Source: Lithobates sylvaticus (lineage: Eukaryota > Chordata > Amphibia > Anura > Ranidae). From it: a stretch of 64,000 nt of DNA. The stretch is taken from positions 608,781,721-608,845,720 of the forward strand of contig CM053029.1 in NCBI GenBank assembly GCA_028564925.1, in the 5' to 3' direction. The notes beneath the pieces were generated by a model, which saw nothing but the letters and a program-made list of their open reading frames with translations, was not told the origin of the DNA and ran no database searches. This document shows, in pieces, positions 1 through 9,744 of the stretch; the stretch's first letter is position 1, and every line of letters begins with the position of its first letter. Both the position numbers and the translations under genes were made by a program.

Positions 1-15
1 GTGAAAGAACCAATT

Positions 16-58
16 TTAACCACTTGCCGACCAGCTGCCGTCATTATACTGCGGTAGG
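16..58. mobile_element. End fragment of a TTAA-flanked (piggyBac-like) non-autonomous element
   Basis: The sequence TTAACCACTTGCCGACC matches the termini of better preserved TTAA elements at 32565 and 42805. Only about 40 bases are recognisable before LTR-like sequence begins at 59. Family assignment rests on the TTAA target and shared terminal sequence, and is an inference. Confidence 0.45.
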
Positions 59-653
59 TGTAAGAGAACTACTGTTGCGCTCCGGGCGCATCTGCGCACA
101 CATGCACGCATAAGGGACTGTAAGAACACGTGCGCTAATGTGCGCGCGCTAATGTTCACGCGCTAATGTACGCATGCGCTCGTAGGTGCGCACCCGCGCA
201 CCCCTTTGGGCCAGATAGCCTATTTAAGGGGCGCACTGACTTGTAGCAGATGCTGACCGATCTTCAGCTGTTCCTGTACCCGTTCCTTGTGATTCCTGCC
301 ATTACCTGCCTGATCTCCGTTGCTGAACCCCTGGCTTGTCCTGACTTTGCTTCTGGATTCTCCTCTATCTCTGATTGCTGGCTCCTGACTTCGGCTTCCT
401 GATTTGACCCTGCTCCTGCCTGATGATTTGGTACCTTGCTGCCCGCCTGCTTCTGAACCCGGCTATTCCTGTGACTACGCTCCTGTCTCCTGTTTGGCTC
501 CAAGCTGTCATCCGGGTGTCCGCAGCTCCGTTCCTGCGATCTGCTGCGACTTCCTGCATCTCCAAAGTCGCAGCATCTACCTCAAGCTTCCAGGGCTACA
601 TCTGCAGGCACTCGTGTTCCTCCTTTCCCTTGGGTCCTTCTGTCACCATCATC
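59..653 (+). mobile_element. LTR fragment, probably Ty3/gypsy-like (fossil)
   Basis: It begins TGTAAGAG, resembling the start of the solo LTR at 7901-8453 read on its minus strand. A GC-rich U3-like part is followed by a TATTTAAG box near 220 and then by a pyrimidine-rich region with repeated CCTGACTT-type words, as in the R/U5 part of other frog LTRs. No matching right end or target duplication was found, so the copy looks partial and the family call is tentative. Confidence 0.35.
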
Positions 654-1180
654 TAGACATGGGAACTGTCAAAAAATTTGTTTCGTTTCGCTTCGTCCCG
701 TTTCCTATATATAAAAATATTGTAATTCGTAATTCGTGTACGAAATTCCGTTCGAATTCGTACGAAATACGAAATTCGGACGAATCGTAATTTTTTTTAC
801 GAATCGTTAGTAAAGTTACGAATCGTTACGAATCGTTACGAATCGTTAACGCGGCTAATAAAATTGTCGGTTCTCATAACACAGAGAAAAATTCGAATCC
901 AACTACAAATATCGAATTTCAATTTCAAGTTACGAATCGTTACGAATCGTTAGTAAATCCAACTACAAATATCGAATTTCAACTAATATGAAAGACATTA
1001 TAATAGCGGATATAACAAATGCTTTGAATGCTTCGAATGAATTCGAGATTCAGTATATCTAATATAGAGAACTGTCCCTGCACAAAGTGTCATTTTTGCA
1101 GGAAAAAAAGCTATTTAAAAACACTCGCGGCTAATAAAAAGTCGGCTACGTAACACAGAGAACAGTCATTCATTGATTAA
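654..1180. mobile_element. Degenerate GAATTCG-rich element, hAT-like left end
   Basis: TAGACATGGGAACTGTC at 654 resembles an end of the intact hAT-type element at 6316-7134. The interior is an AT-rich field of overlapping words such as TTACGAATCG. A phrase containing GCGGCTAATAAAA occurs near 852 and again near 1125. The right terminus is not recognisable, so the boundary at 1180 is only where this texture ends. Confidence 0.4.
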
Positions 1181-1184
1181 AAAA

Positions 1185-1304
1185 AAAAAAGCGTGGGGGT
1201 CCCCCCAATTCAATAACCAGGCCCTTCAAGTCTGGTATGGATATTAAGGGGGACCCCAGCCAAAAAAAAAAAAATGGCGTGGGGTCCCCCCCAAATATCC
1301 ATAC
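1185..1304. repeat. Partial copies of the GGTATGGAT/GGGGACCCC unit
   Basis: One and a half units read: GCGTGGGGTCCCCCC, an A-rich stretch, then ACCAGGCCCTTCAAG and a short hairpin around TGGTATGGAT. The same ~95-bp unit recurs at 1305-1400 inside the palindrome, and near 2690-2772, 10021-10100, 19951-20042 and 43850-43935. It looks like a tandem extension of the left arm of the adjoining palindrome. Confidence 0.6.
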
Positions 1305-1976
1305 CAGACCCTTCAGGTCTGGGATGGATTTTAAGGGGAACCCCGGCCAAAAAAAAAAAAAAAATGGCGTGGGGTCCCCCTCAAAATCCATACCAGACCC
1401 TTTATCCGAGCACGCAACCTGGCAGGCCGCAGGAAAAGAGGGGGGACGAGAGCGGCCCCCCCTCCCGCCTGAACCGTACCAGGCCACATGCCCTCAACAT
1501 TGGGAGGGTGCTTTGGGGTCCCCCCCAAAGCACCTTGTCCCCATGTTGATGAGGACAAGGGCCTCATCCCCACAACCCTGGCCGGTGGTTGTGGGGGTCT
1601 GCGGGCGGGGGGCTTATCGGAATCTGGAAGCCCCCTTTAACAAGGGGACCCCCAGATCCCGCCCCCCCCCCCTGTGTGAAATGGTAAGGGGGTACAAAAG
1701 TACCCCTACCATTTCACCAAAAAAAGTGGCAAAAATGGTAAAAATGACAGGAGACGGTCTTTGACAATTCCTTTATTAAAATCTTCTTTCTTCTGGTCTT
1801 CCTTTCTTCATCTTCTCCTTCCGTCATCTTCTTCCATCTTCTTCTTCCTTCGATTCGCTTCTTCTTGCTCCGGTCTTCTCGTCCTTCTCGTCCGGCATCG
1901 GCGTCTCTTCTCGCAGGCCGCTCCTCTCGCAATGGGGGGCTCCCGCTCTGTGAGGCTTCGCTGCGGCTGACAGGTC

Positions 1977-1983
1977 TTTTATA
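1977..1983 (-). promoter_or_regulatory. TATA box, left-facing copy of a divergent pair
   Basis: TATAAAA on the minus strand mirrors the plus-strand box at 2097. About 205 bases downstream lies an AATAAA (plus-strand TTTATT, 1772-1777). No transcript is demonstrated. Confidence 0.4.
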
Positions 1984-2096
1984 ATGGAGGGCACCTGGTG
2001 ACCCCGCCCCCTCTGACGCACGGGGACGTCATGGGGAATTCCCTATGGCTTTCCCCATTACGTCAGAGGGGGGCGGGGTCACCAGGTGCCCTCCGT

Positions 2097-2104
2097 TATA
2101 AAAG
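2097..2104 (+). promoter_or_regulatory. TATA box, right-facing copy of a divergent pair
   Basis: TATAAAAG lies 55-60 bases from the palindrome centre. TGACGT-like words occupy the centre between the two boxes. Downstream is a purine-rich tract that would encode only Lys/Arg/Glu-rich peptide, then AATAAA at 2308-2313, giving a predicted transcript of about 200 bases. Promoter activity is an inference. Confidence 0.4.
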
Positions 2105-2307
2105 ACCTGTCAGCCGCAGCGAAGCCTCACAGAGCGGGAGCCTCCCATTGCGAGGAGCGGCCTGCGAGAAGAGACGCCGATGCCGGACCAGAAGGACGAG
2201 AAGACCGGAGCAAGAAGAAGCGAATCGAAGGAAGAAGAAGATGGAAGAAGATGAAGGAAGGAGAAGATGAAGAAAGGAAGACCAGAAGAAAGAAGAAAGA
2301 AGATTTT

Positions 2308-2313
2308 AATAAA
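2308..2313 (+). terminator. AATAAA polyadenylation signal in the right arm
   Basis: AATAAA is followed by a GT/T-rich stretch, and the mirrored signal sits at 1772-1777. Together with the TATA box at 2097 it frames a short predicted transcription unit of retroelement-terminus type. Confidence 0.35.
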
Positions 2314-2809
2314 GGAATTGTCAAAGACCGTCTCCTGTCATTTTTACCATTTTTGACACTTTTTTGGTGAAATGGTAGGGGTACGTTTGTACCCCCTTAC
2401 CATTTCACACAGGGGGGGGCCGGGATCTGGGGGTCCCCTTGTTAAAGGGGGCTTCCAGATTCCGATAAGCCCCCCGCCCGCAGACCCCCACAACCACCGG
2501 CCAGGGTTGTGGGGATGAGGCCCTTATCCTCATCAACATGGGGACAAGGTGCTTTGGGGGGGACCCCAAAGCACCCTCCCAATGTTGAGGGCATGTGGCC
2601 TGGTACGGTTCAGGCGGGAGGGGGGGCCGCTCTCGTCCCCCCCTCTTTTCCTGCGGCCTGCCAGGTTGCGTGCTCGGATAAAGGGTCTGGTATGGATTTT
2701 GAGGGGGACCCTACGCCATTTTTTTTTTTGGCCGGGGTTCCCCTTAATATCCATCCCAGACCTGAAGGTCTGACCTCGTCACTTCAGACTCCGACCGACA
2801 GTAGGTCGG

Positions 2810-3217
2810 TGTCAGGGCTGGGCTCAGCCCTTCCTTCTCTGAGCTGGCCGCTCAGCTATCGGCTAATCGTTAGTTCCTATCTCTCCACAGGGACTCACCT
2901 GTTGATGATATCCTGCTCATCAGTCCTGCCTACTTAAGCCGTCCAGCCCAGAGGATCTCTGCCTTCACCTTGGTCAACATCACAGACACTATCTCCTGCG
3001 TTCCTGTTAAAGACTTGCTTGGCTGACATCCCTTATGGCTCCAGATCCTGCTTGCGGTTCCACTACATTGATCCCTGACTTTCTGGCTTGGCTGACTATC
3101 CGTTCCGGTTACCGAACTTTGGCTATGTTTTGACTACGTTTGTTCTATTTACCTTTATTATTAAACAAGTGTGATTTAACTGTACTTCTGTCTCGCTCTG
3201 ATTCATGGTTTCTGAAA
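2810..3217 (+). mobile_element. Solo LTR, Ty3/gypsy-like (fossil)
   Basis: It starts TGTCAGGGCTGGG and is flanked by a 5-bp direct repeat GTCGG (2805-2809 and 3218-3222), the duplication size expected of Ty3/gypsy integration. Inside are a TACTTAAG box near 2930 and an ATTAAA signal near 3160 followed by a T/G-rich end. No coding interior is present, so it looks like a whole solo LTR of moderate age. Confidence 0.6.
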
Positions 3218-3222
3218 GTCGG

Positions 3223-3475
3223 CTTGTTCCTGCAAATTGCCGTAGGTGCACGTTGGCTCATTTAAGAGCCATAAGAGCCATATCAGGTGTGCACGGTGCC
3301 GGAGCCGATGCGTGTTGCCGGCGACCACGATGTCCGCCAGCCACCCGCGATCGCTCCACAGAGACCCAGAACAGGCATCTGTCAATGTAAACAAACATAT
3401 CCCCGTTCTGTCAGGGGAAGTACAGAGTGATCGTCTGTTCCTAGTGATCGGGAACAGCGATCTCTTTCTACTCCC
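3223..3475. mobile_element. Probable truncated TTAA-type element
   Basis: Phrases such as TAAACAAACATATCCCCGTTCTG and GTGATCGGGAACAGCGATC resemble the GC-rich terminal part of the TTAA elements at 31403 and 32565. Neither TTAA terminus is present. The assignment is weak. Confidence 0.3.
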
Positions 3476-3510
3476 AGTCTTCATCAGGAAGAAAATCATA
3501 TATTCTAGAA

Positions 3511-3695
3511 CAATGTTTCTCAACTCCAGTCCTCAAGGCGCCCCAACAGGTCATGTTTTCAGGATTTCCCTCAGATGAAACAGCTGTAGTAATTACTAAG
3601 GCAGTGATACTGATCAAATCACCTGTGCAAAATAATGGAAAGCCTGAAAACATGACCTGTTGGGGCGCCTTGAGGACTGGAGTTGAGAAACGCTG
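3511..3695. mobile_element. hAT-type MITE (185 bp)
   Basis: The left end CAATGTTTCTCAACTCC and the reverse complement of the right end, CAGCGTTTCTCAACTCC, form terminal inverted repeats of more than 50 bp. An exact 8-bp duplication TTCTAGAA flanks the element (3503-3510 and 3696-3703), which is diagnostic of hAT. There is no coding capacity. Confidence 0.9.
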
Positions 3696-3732
3696 TTCTA
3701 GAATGTAAATACATTCTAGAATATATAATTTT

Positions 3733-3773
3733 CCTCCTGATGAAGACTCTTTATGAGTTGAAACACGTTGAGG
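3733..3773 (+). other. Hammerhead-like two-stem RNA motif, copy 1
   Basis: Stem I is CCTC/GAGG, then CTGATGA, one extra A, stem II GACTC/GAGTT closing a TTTAT loop, then GAAAC-AC-GTT. The layout matches a minimal hammerhead with a very short stem III, except for the additional nucleotide between CTGATGA and stem II. Cleavage activity is not established. Confidence 0.4.
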
Positions 3774-3891
3774 TTCTCTTGTTGCCGTCCGAATGACACC
3801 TTAATGGATGGAACTTCATATGATGCAGATCTTTACTGATGCATTGGTTGTTGTTATGCATCAGTATTTCTTTGTCAATAAGGTGTATATT

Positions 3892-4689
3892 TTAACCACT
3901 TTCAGACCGGACCAATTTGCAGCCAAAGGACCAGGCCCCTTTTTGCGATTCGGCACTGCGTCGCTTTAACTGACAATTGCGCGGTCGTGCGACGTGGCTC
4001 CCAAACAAAATTGACGTCCTTTTTTTCACACAAATAGAGCTTTCTTTTGGTGGTATTTGATCACCCCTGCGGTTTTTATTTTTTGCTATAATAAATATCC
4101 CCCAAAAATATATAAAAAATTTTTTTTTTTTCCTCAGTTTAGGCCGATATGTATTCTTCTACATAAGAAAAAATTGATTGGTTTGCGCAGAAGTTATAGC
4201 GTTTACAAGATAGGGGATAGTTTTATAGCATTTTTATTAATATTTTTTTTTTATTAGTAATGGCGGTGATCAGCGATTTTTATTGTGACTGCGACATTAT
4301 GTCGGACACATCGGACATTTTTGACACATTTTTGGGACCACTGTCATTTACACAGCAATCAATGCTATTTAAATGCATTGATTCCTGTATAAATTACACT
4401 GGCAGTGAAGGGGTTAAGTATGCCTAGGGGTGTGTTTCTTACTGTGGGGGGGGGGCGTGGCTGTCAGCTAGTGAATGCTGATCTCTGCTCCAATCACAGG
4501 GAGCAGAGATCTGCGTCACTAGTTGCTAGGCAGAACGGGGAGATGCTGTCTATTTCCGCATCTCCCCGTTCTGCCTTCCCGTGAGACGATCGCGGACAGC
4601 TTAAAGGAGGGACTTATATATACGCCCTCCTGCCTGTCCGTGCCATTCTGCCGACGTATATCGTTGTGCGCTGTTCGGGAACCGGTTAA
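3892..4689 (+). mobile_element. TTAA-flanked piggyBac-like non-autonomous element, copy A
   Basis: TTAACCACTT at the left and the inverse of TTAACCGGTT at the right give short inverted termini at TTAA targets. The order is CCAATTTGC end, a TTCGGCACTGCGTCGC block, an AT-rich middle, a GGGGTTAA block, a GGGGCGTGGC block, an inverted AACGGGGAGATG pair (about 4538-4570) and the GACGTATAT end. Copies lie at 24845, 31403, 32565, 42805 and 48599. There is no ORF of note; a transposase would be supplied in trans. Confidence 0.75.
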
Positions 4690-5383
4690 AGCATTTTCTT
4701 TTATTAGTCGATTTGGTACCGATAAAATCCCATCAGCTTCAATCTGCAGCGCTGTAATTTTCTGTAAAATGCTATATTTTAACCTGGAGGCACTCTGTAC
4801 ACAGATGGTGTACAGAACAACCCCCCCCCCCCTCCCGGATATGTCATTTCCTGCTTGTGTGATTGGCTCACTGATTTTACCAGAAGTCTGCACTGGCATA
4901 CAAGTCAGATTTTGGGCATCCCCTGCAACAAAAATTTCATTTTTCCAAAGGGAAATCATGTCTAAAGGGATGCAGACCCTGCCCCATTTCTCATTAGAAC
5001 CCTGCAAGTGCAGCAGCTGATTGATTAATATACAATCACTCCCATTCACTCTGCACATGGACACAGAGAAACAAACAGCTATTTCTTCAGAATAACAAAT
5101 GGTAGGAATCTGCAACAAAGTTTGTTATATTCCCTGCAATGTACAGAGATCACCCAGAGGGGGAGGAGGTTTTTGTTCTCAAGAAAAGTGGAGTTACTCT
5201 TTAAATTTTAACTGTACCATCTCCCTTAATTTTGTAAAAAGCTGTGTAATTTGTTGGCACTGAATCCTGAATAATAATAATAATTGTAATAATTGTAAAA
5301 CCTAATAATCTGCAAGAAGGAAAACAAATTCCACCCCCCACCTGGACATTTAGGACATGCATAACTGCCATGCGGGGGGGGGG
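4690..5383. other. No gene recognised; probable old interspersed repeat
   Basis: It contains GGTGTACAGAACAACC followed by a C run and AT-rich sequence. No terminal repeats, splice-site pattern or protein similarity were recognised. Open frames here lack codon structure. Confidence 0.3.
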
Positions 5384-5550
5384 GGGGCTGAATCATGTAA
5401 AACTGATAAAAAGAAAATGAGTTAAGAAGCCGATGCCAGTGGCAGCAACCAATGAGATTTTACCTTTCATTTTATGAAACAATTAAACAAGAATTCTAAT
5501 TGGTCGCAATGGGCCAATTTTCTTTCCCCCAGTTTTAGAGAATCAGCCCC
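5384..5550. mobile_element. Short MITE with ~20-bp terminal inverted repeats
   Basis: GGGGCTGAATCATGTAAAAC at the left pairs with the inverse of GGGGCTGATTCTCTAAAAC at the right. The superfamily is not determined because no clean target duplication is visible; a G run abuts the left end. Confidence 0.55.
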
Positions 5551-5965
5551 GTAAAAGGTAGACCTCAAACATTCTCAGGTCAGGAGACCGACATCTAATG
5601 TCTGTGGGCCCTTTAAATCCCCGAACTGACGAAGCCCATTCCTCCAGCTTGTGGGATTTTATGAAGTCCGGGTGATAATGGGATATGAAAAGCGTCTAAG
5701 GGACGCTTTAGGCTGAGAAATCAGCGATACTAAGTGTGTTATCCGGGGGATGGGAGCTACAGCCAGATTCAGAGTTCCTCTAAATGAAGGCGACGGGAAG
5801 GTTTTCGTCTAGTGGAAACTTGATATGTCTAAGTGGAACCCAAACCACTGGGGGACTTATTTGGCCAATGACCTGACTGATGCCTTGACTGAATGAGGCC
5901 AAGTCCAAAAATGCTGCTCTTCTATATGCAGTAACTATATATAAATGTATATCTGTATGTCTATA
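5551..5965. other. No feature recognised
   Basis: Moderately complex sequence with no recognisable mobile-element ends, coding frame or tandem structure. It could be unique host DNA. Confidence 0.3.
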
Positions 5966-5967
5966 TA

Positions 5968-6307
5968 CAGTGGTAAGAAAAGGTATGTGAACCCCTTTGG
6001 AATTAACTGGTTTTCTGCCGTAATTTGCCATAAAATGTGATCTGACCCTCGTCTAAGACACAACACTAGACAAACACAAGGTGCTTAAGCTGAAAACATA
6101 CAAACAATTTAAATTTATTGTGTGTTTAATTGAAAACACCCATTCACAGTGTTGGAGGAAAAAGTAAGTGAACCCAGAGACTAATTACATCAGCGAAAGC
6201 GAAATCTGGATATCAAATAATGAAATGAGTTTGGAGGTTTGGTTGGTTTAGAGCTACTTTGATCGGTAAAAGACACTCAAGCGCTTTAAGATTGCTGTTC
6301 GTTTCCT
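5968..6307. mobile_element. Tc1/mariner-type non-autonomous fragment
   Basis: CAGTGGTAAGAAAAGGTATG after a TA dinucleotide, followed by TGAACCCCTTTGG, is the left terminus of a Tc1-like element. The internal phrase AAAGACACTCAAG also fits that family from memory. The right terminus is missing; the copy runs up to the hAT element at 6316. Confidence 0.6.
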
Positions 6308-6315
6308 GTTGGGAC

Positions 6316-7134
6316 TAGACATGTGCAATTAGTTTCGTTCCGAATTCTTTTTTTAAAGAATTTTGACAAACTCGTTAATTCCGAATTTTTAAATTTCCGA
6401 AATTCCTGAATTTCCGAATTTCAAAATTTGTGAAGTTACAAATTTCCTAAATTTCCGAACTTCCTAAATTTCCGAATTTCCAAAATTACGAATTTCCGAA
6501 ATTACGAATTTCCGAAATTACGAATTTCCGAAATTACGAATTTCCGAATTCCAAATTTTTGGATTTGCAAATTTTAGAATTTCCGAATTTCGCATTTTCG
6601 AAATTACGAATTTCCGAATTTCAAATTTTTGGATTTGCAAATTTTAGAATTTCCGAATTTCGCATTTTCGGATTTCTGAATTTCCGAATTTTCGAATTTC
6701 CGAATTTCCGAATTTCGAATTTACGAATTTACGAATTTCGAATTTACGAATTTCGAATTTACGAATTTCGAATTTACGAATTTACGATTTTCGGATTTTT
6801 GGAAATTCAAAAACGAGAAAATTCGAAAATCTGAAAAAAAGAAAGAAAATCTGTTTAATTCTAAATAATAACTAACTATTAAATTATGGGTATTGGAATT
6901 CCCTTTAAAATTTGTCTGTTAGTGAACGAATTTATCCGAAGTTACGAATTATCTGAAATAATGAATTCGGAAATTCGGAAATTTGGAAATCAGAAAAATA
7001 GAAATGTGAAAATTCCCGAAATTTCCGAATTCCGAATTTTCGATTATCTTAATTTCCGAATTTCCGAAAAAAGCAAAAAAACGAATGAAACAAAAACAAA
7101 AAATGAACAAATTTTTTGTCAGTGCACATGTCTA
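6316..7134. mobile_element. hAT-type non-autonomous element with internal AATTTCCG array (819 bp)
   Basis: Perfect 12-bp inverted termini (TAGACATGTGCA) are flanked by an exact 8-bp duplication GTTGGGAC (6308-6315 and 7135-7142). The interior consists of hundreds of bases of imperfect AATTTCCG/TTACGAATTTCG words, giving spurious Phe/Arg/Ile/Ser-rich frames. It is younger than the sequence it interrupts. A diverged relative begins at 654. Confidence 0.9.
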
Positions 7135-7142
7135 GTTGGGAC

Positions 7143-8597
7143 CTCCTCTAATAATTATTCCGCAAAATACATTACTTTGGATGAACCCAACTCTCCCTGA
7201 ATTCTTTTACATCCCAGATCCCTCCCTCTGGGCTGCAGGTAGAGTGCATTATTTGGTCCATATCTGTGAGAATGGCATTTTAAAGACTTTTGATACCCTA
7301 AAACAACAGTTTAACCTGCCCAACTCCTATTTCTTCAGTTTCCTCCAGCTCCGCCATGCCTTCTTCTCGCAATTTGGCAGTTCACCTTTGAAAATACGAC
7401 AATCCAATATGGGACGATTCTCTCAAGAAATCTCTCTCAGTTATCTATAAGGCTATACAACCGATGGTACATCATGGATTAGATACATTGATGACCTCCT
7501 GGCTAGTGGAGCTGCCGGAGCTGGACAGCGAGGATTGGGAGGACATGTGGGGGAGTACCCCTTTTCTCAACTTGTGTCTTCCAGGGATTGGTTGATCCAG
7601 TTTAGAATTCTACACCAGTTTTATCTGGCACCCCACAGGCTACACAAGATCTACCTGAACTGTCCTCCACATTGCAGGTGTTGCTGACTATTTCCATATG
7701 ATTGGGTCCTGTCCATGCCTCAAATGTTCTGGTCAAGGGTCATCCAGTTTATTACACGCTTAACTACTATCCCTATCCCACAACAGGTGGATGTCTGCCT
7801 CCTTGGGTTGGTGGAGGCTTTGGTACCCACTAGAGCTGTTCATACATTGTTGGGGCTATTATTGTTTTATGCTAGAAAAACCATTGTTATTCAATGGAAG
7901 TGTCACGGGGGCCACGTACCTGAGGTGAGACTGAAGTAGTGGGGAGGCCTCCCTTGCACCTCGGGTCCTTGAAGCCTCTGGAGATGGAGACAGAAACTTG
8001 GGGGACACCGAGTGGCGCGGTGTCAGGGGTGCGGAGCACCGTGCAAGCCTTAGTCCGAGATCCAAGCCGAGGTCAAGTCCAGTTTGGCAACGAAGTATAG
8101 AAGGGTTATTTAGAAGAAGAATCTTCGAGATCCAAGCCGGGGTCGGTTCCAATCTGGCAGTTGAGTACAAAAGGGGCAAAGAAGTAGAATGGTCAAGGTA
8201 CAAATCCGAGGTCAATGTCAAGCAGCAAACAAGAGTAGTCAAATAGGTTTCCAGGTCACAAGTTCAAACAGATCACACACTAGCACAGGAACAAGGGGGG
8301 ACTAAAGATAATCCAGCAATTAGGGAGTGCCTGGGCTTATATAGGGAAGTTTGAGGTCACTTCCTGTGCTCCTCTTGGGCATTTTCCCGCCCTTTTCCAT
8401 CAGGTCTTCTGCGCAGGTGCATAGTAAGCCCTGGACTCTTACAGGAAGTCAGGATCTACTCCCACCCTAGGGTTTTGAAAGGTGTTAATGAATTCTGCTA
8501 TACTTTAGAAAAAAAATCCACAAAGTGTGGGACATGTGGTGGGAATCAGACACCACTACTGTAGATCAACATGACTCTGAGGCTACTGCCAGTCTCC
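7143..8597 (+). mobile_element. L1/Tx1-type LINE, 3' part of ORF2, interrupted by a solo LTR
   Basis: Translated segments NPTLPEFFYIPDPSLWAAG and YFFSFLQLRHAFFSQFG, then DYFHMIGSCPCLKCFWSRV and LLGLLLFYARKTIVIQWK, follow the order of the ORF2 C-terminal region of L1/Tx1-clade LINEs downstream of the reverse transcriptase. The reading frame changes several times and has stops, so the copy is dead and 5'-truncated. Coding resumes after the LTR at 8459 with VLMNS and an IHKVWDMWW-like ending. The endonuclease and catalytic reverse transcriptase domains are absent. Confidence 0.7.
7901..8453 (-). mobile_element. Solo LTR, Ty3/gypsy-like, inserted in the LINE (fossil)
   Basis: On the minus strand it begins TGTAAGAG and ends CCGTGACA, with a CTATATAAG promoter box near 8340. 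An exact 5-bp duplication GGAAG (7896-7900 and 8454-8458) flanks it. Joining the flanks restores the LINE phrase, so this is a clean insertion younger than the LINE. It looks whole as a solo LTR, with no interior. Confidence 0.8.
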
Positions 8598-8598
8598 C

Positions 8599-9744
8599 TT
8601 AACCCCTTCCCGCCGAGCGTACGCAGATATGCGTACTCGGCTTTTGGGGGTTATACCGGGATGATGCCCGCAGCTGCAGGCATCATCCCGAGACCGTTGT
8701 TTAGTGCGGGCGATTGGCTATCAAGGTATAACCACCGATGCGTCTAAAAGCCGCCCCCCCCCCCCTCCCGCAGCCTCATGCCGCTCTTACCGGGCCTCCC
8801 ATTCTATCGGGAGGCCCGATCGAACATCTACCACTTCCGGCGGCAAGTGACAGACTGGAACGAAGCCGGAAACGGCTTGGTTCCAGTCTCCTGGATGTAA
8901 ACACGGAAGCAACGTCATGACGTTACTTCCTGTTTACTCGGCTGCCAATGGCGCTGGATTTTAAAAAATATACAGTATTCAGATACACCGTTTTCGGTGA
9001 TCTGAATACTTTGAAGTGCAAAGGAGGGATTTGGGGTCTTTTAGACCCTCCGATCCCTCCATAAAGAGTACCTGTCACCACCTATTACTGTCACAAGGGA
9101 TGTTTACATTCCTTGTGACAGCAATAAAAGTGATCACATTTTTTTTTTTTTTTAAAACACAATTTAATTATCTAAAATTAAATAAAATAAAATAAGAATT
9201 TATTTTTTTTAAAGCGCCCCCTTCCGCGCGAGCTCGCGCAGCAAAGAAAACGCATACGTGCCCGCATATGTAAACGGTGTTCAAATCACCCGCCATGATC
9301 GTCAGAGCGAGAGCAATAATTCTAGCACTAGACCTCCTCCGTAACTCTAACCTGGTAACCGTAAAACATTTTTAAAGTGTCGCCTATGGAGATTTTTAGA
9401 TACCGTAGTTTGTCGCCATTCCACGAGTGCGTGCAATTATAAAGCGTGACATGTTTGGTATCTATTTACTCGGCGTAACATCATCTTTCACATTATATAA
9501 AAAAATTGGGCTAATTTTACTGTTTAGTTTTTTTTTTAAATTCATGAAAATATCTTTTTCCCAAAAAGTTACGCTTAAAACACCGCTGCACAAATACTGT
9601 GTGACATAAAATATTGCAACAATCGCCATTTTATTCGGTAGATTCTCTGCTAAAAATATATATATAATGTTTGGTGGTTCTAAGTAATTTTCTAGCAAAA
9701 AATATTGATTTTAACTTGTAAACACCAAATGTCAGAAATAGGCT
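8599..9744 (+). mobile_element. TTAA-flanked non-autonomous element, second family (right end lost)
   Basis: It begins TTAACCCCTTCCCGCCGAG and carries a GTACGC/GCGTAC hairpin, GC-rich blocks, an AATAAAAG near 9122, a GCGCGAGCTCGCGC palindrome near 9226 and a final AT-rich part with TTTGTCGCCATTCCACGAG and AAATGTCAGAAATAGGC. Related segments fill much of 33.8-39.9 kb. The right terminus is replaced at 9745 by another element. The piggyBac-like label is an inference from TTAA. Confidence 0.6.

Larger units (their letters stand above)
1305..2772. repeat. Long inverted repeat (two ~730-bp arms head to head)
   Basis: The left arm (1305 to about 2018) is the reverse complement of the right arm (about 2071 to 2772), with the symmetry centre near 2040. 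Landmarks occur in mirrored order: a GGTATGGAT hairpin, a GC-rich block, a small hairpin of TGGTAGGGGTAC type, an AATAAA signal, a purine-rich tract and a TATA box nearest the centre. Arm differences seen by eye are few. A single arm of a related unit lies at 10021-10935, so this looks like two units joined at their promoter ends. The TATA-to-AATAAA spacing of about 210 bp is LTR-like, but I cannot assign a family. Confidence 0.8.
3476..3891 (+). mobile_element. Retroposon fragment with CTGATGA...GAAAC hairpin motif and mirrored 5' end
   Basis: Bases 3476-3510 (CAGTCTTCATCAGGA...) are an imperfect reverse complement of 3704-3752, so the 5' end is palindromic with a hAT MITE lodged near the centre. 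The right half carries the two-stem motif at 3733-3773. It continues to the TTAA element at 3892, which cuts it off. The body does not resemble a LINE coding region that I recognise. Confidence 0.45.

Noticed and set aside
2086-2370. 94-codon Lys/Glu/Arg-rich frame in the right palindrome arm as a peptide gene
   Set aside because: The composition simply reflects a GAA/AGA-rich tract; the related unit at 10021 has a different low-complexity peptide, so protein sequence is not conserved.
3733-3773. Calling the CTGATGA...GAAAC motif an active hammerhead ribozyme
   Set aside because: The extra nucleotide before stem II departs from the known core geometry; only the conserved two-stem structure is supported.
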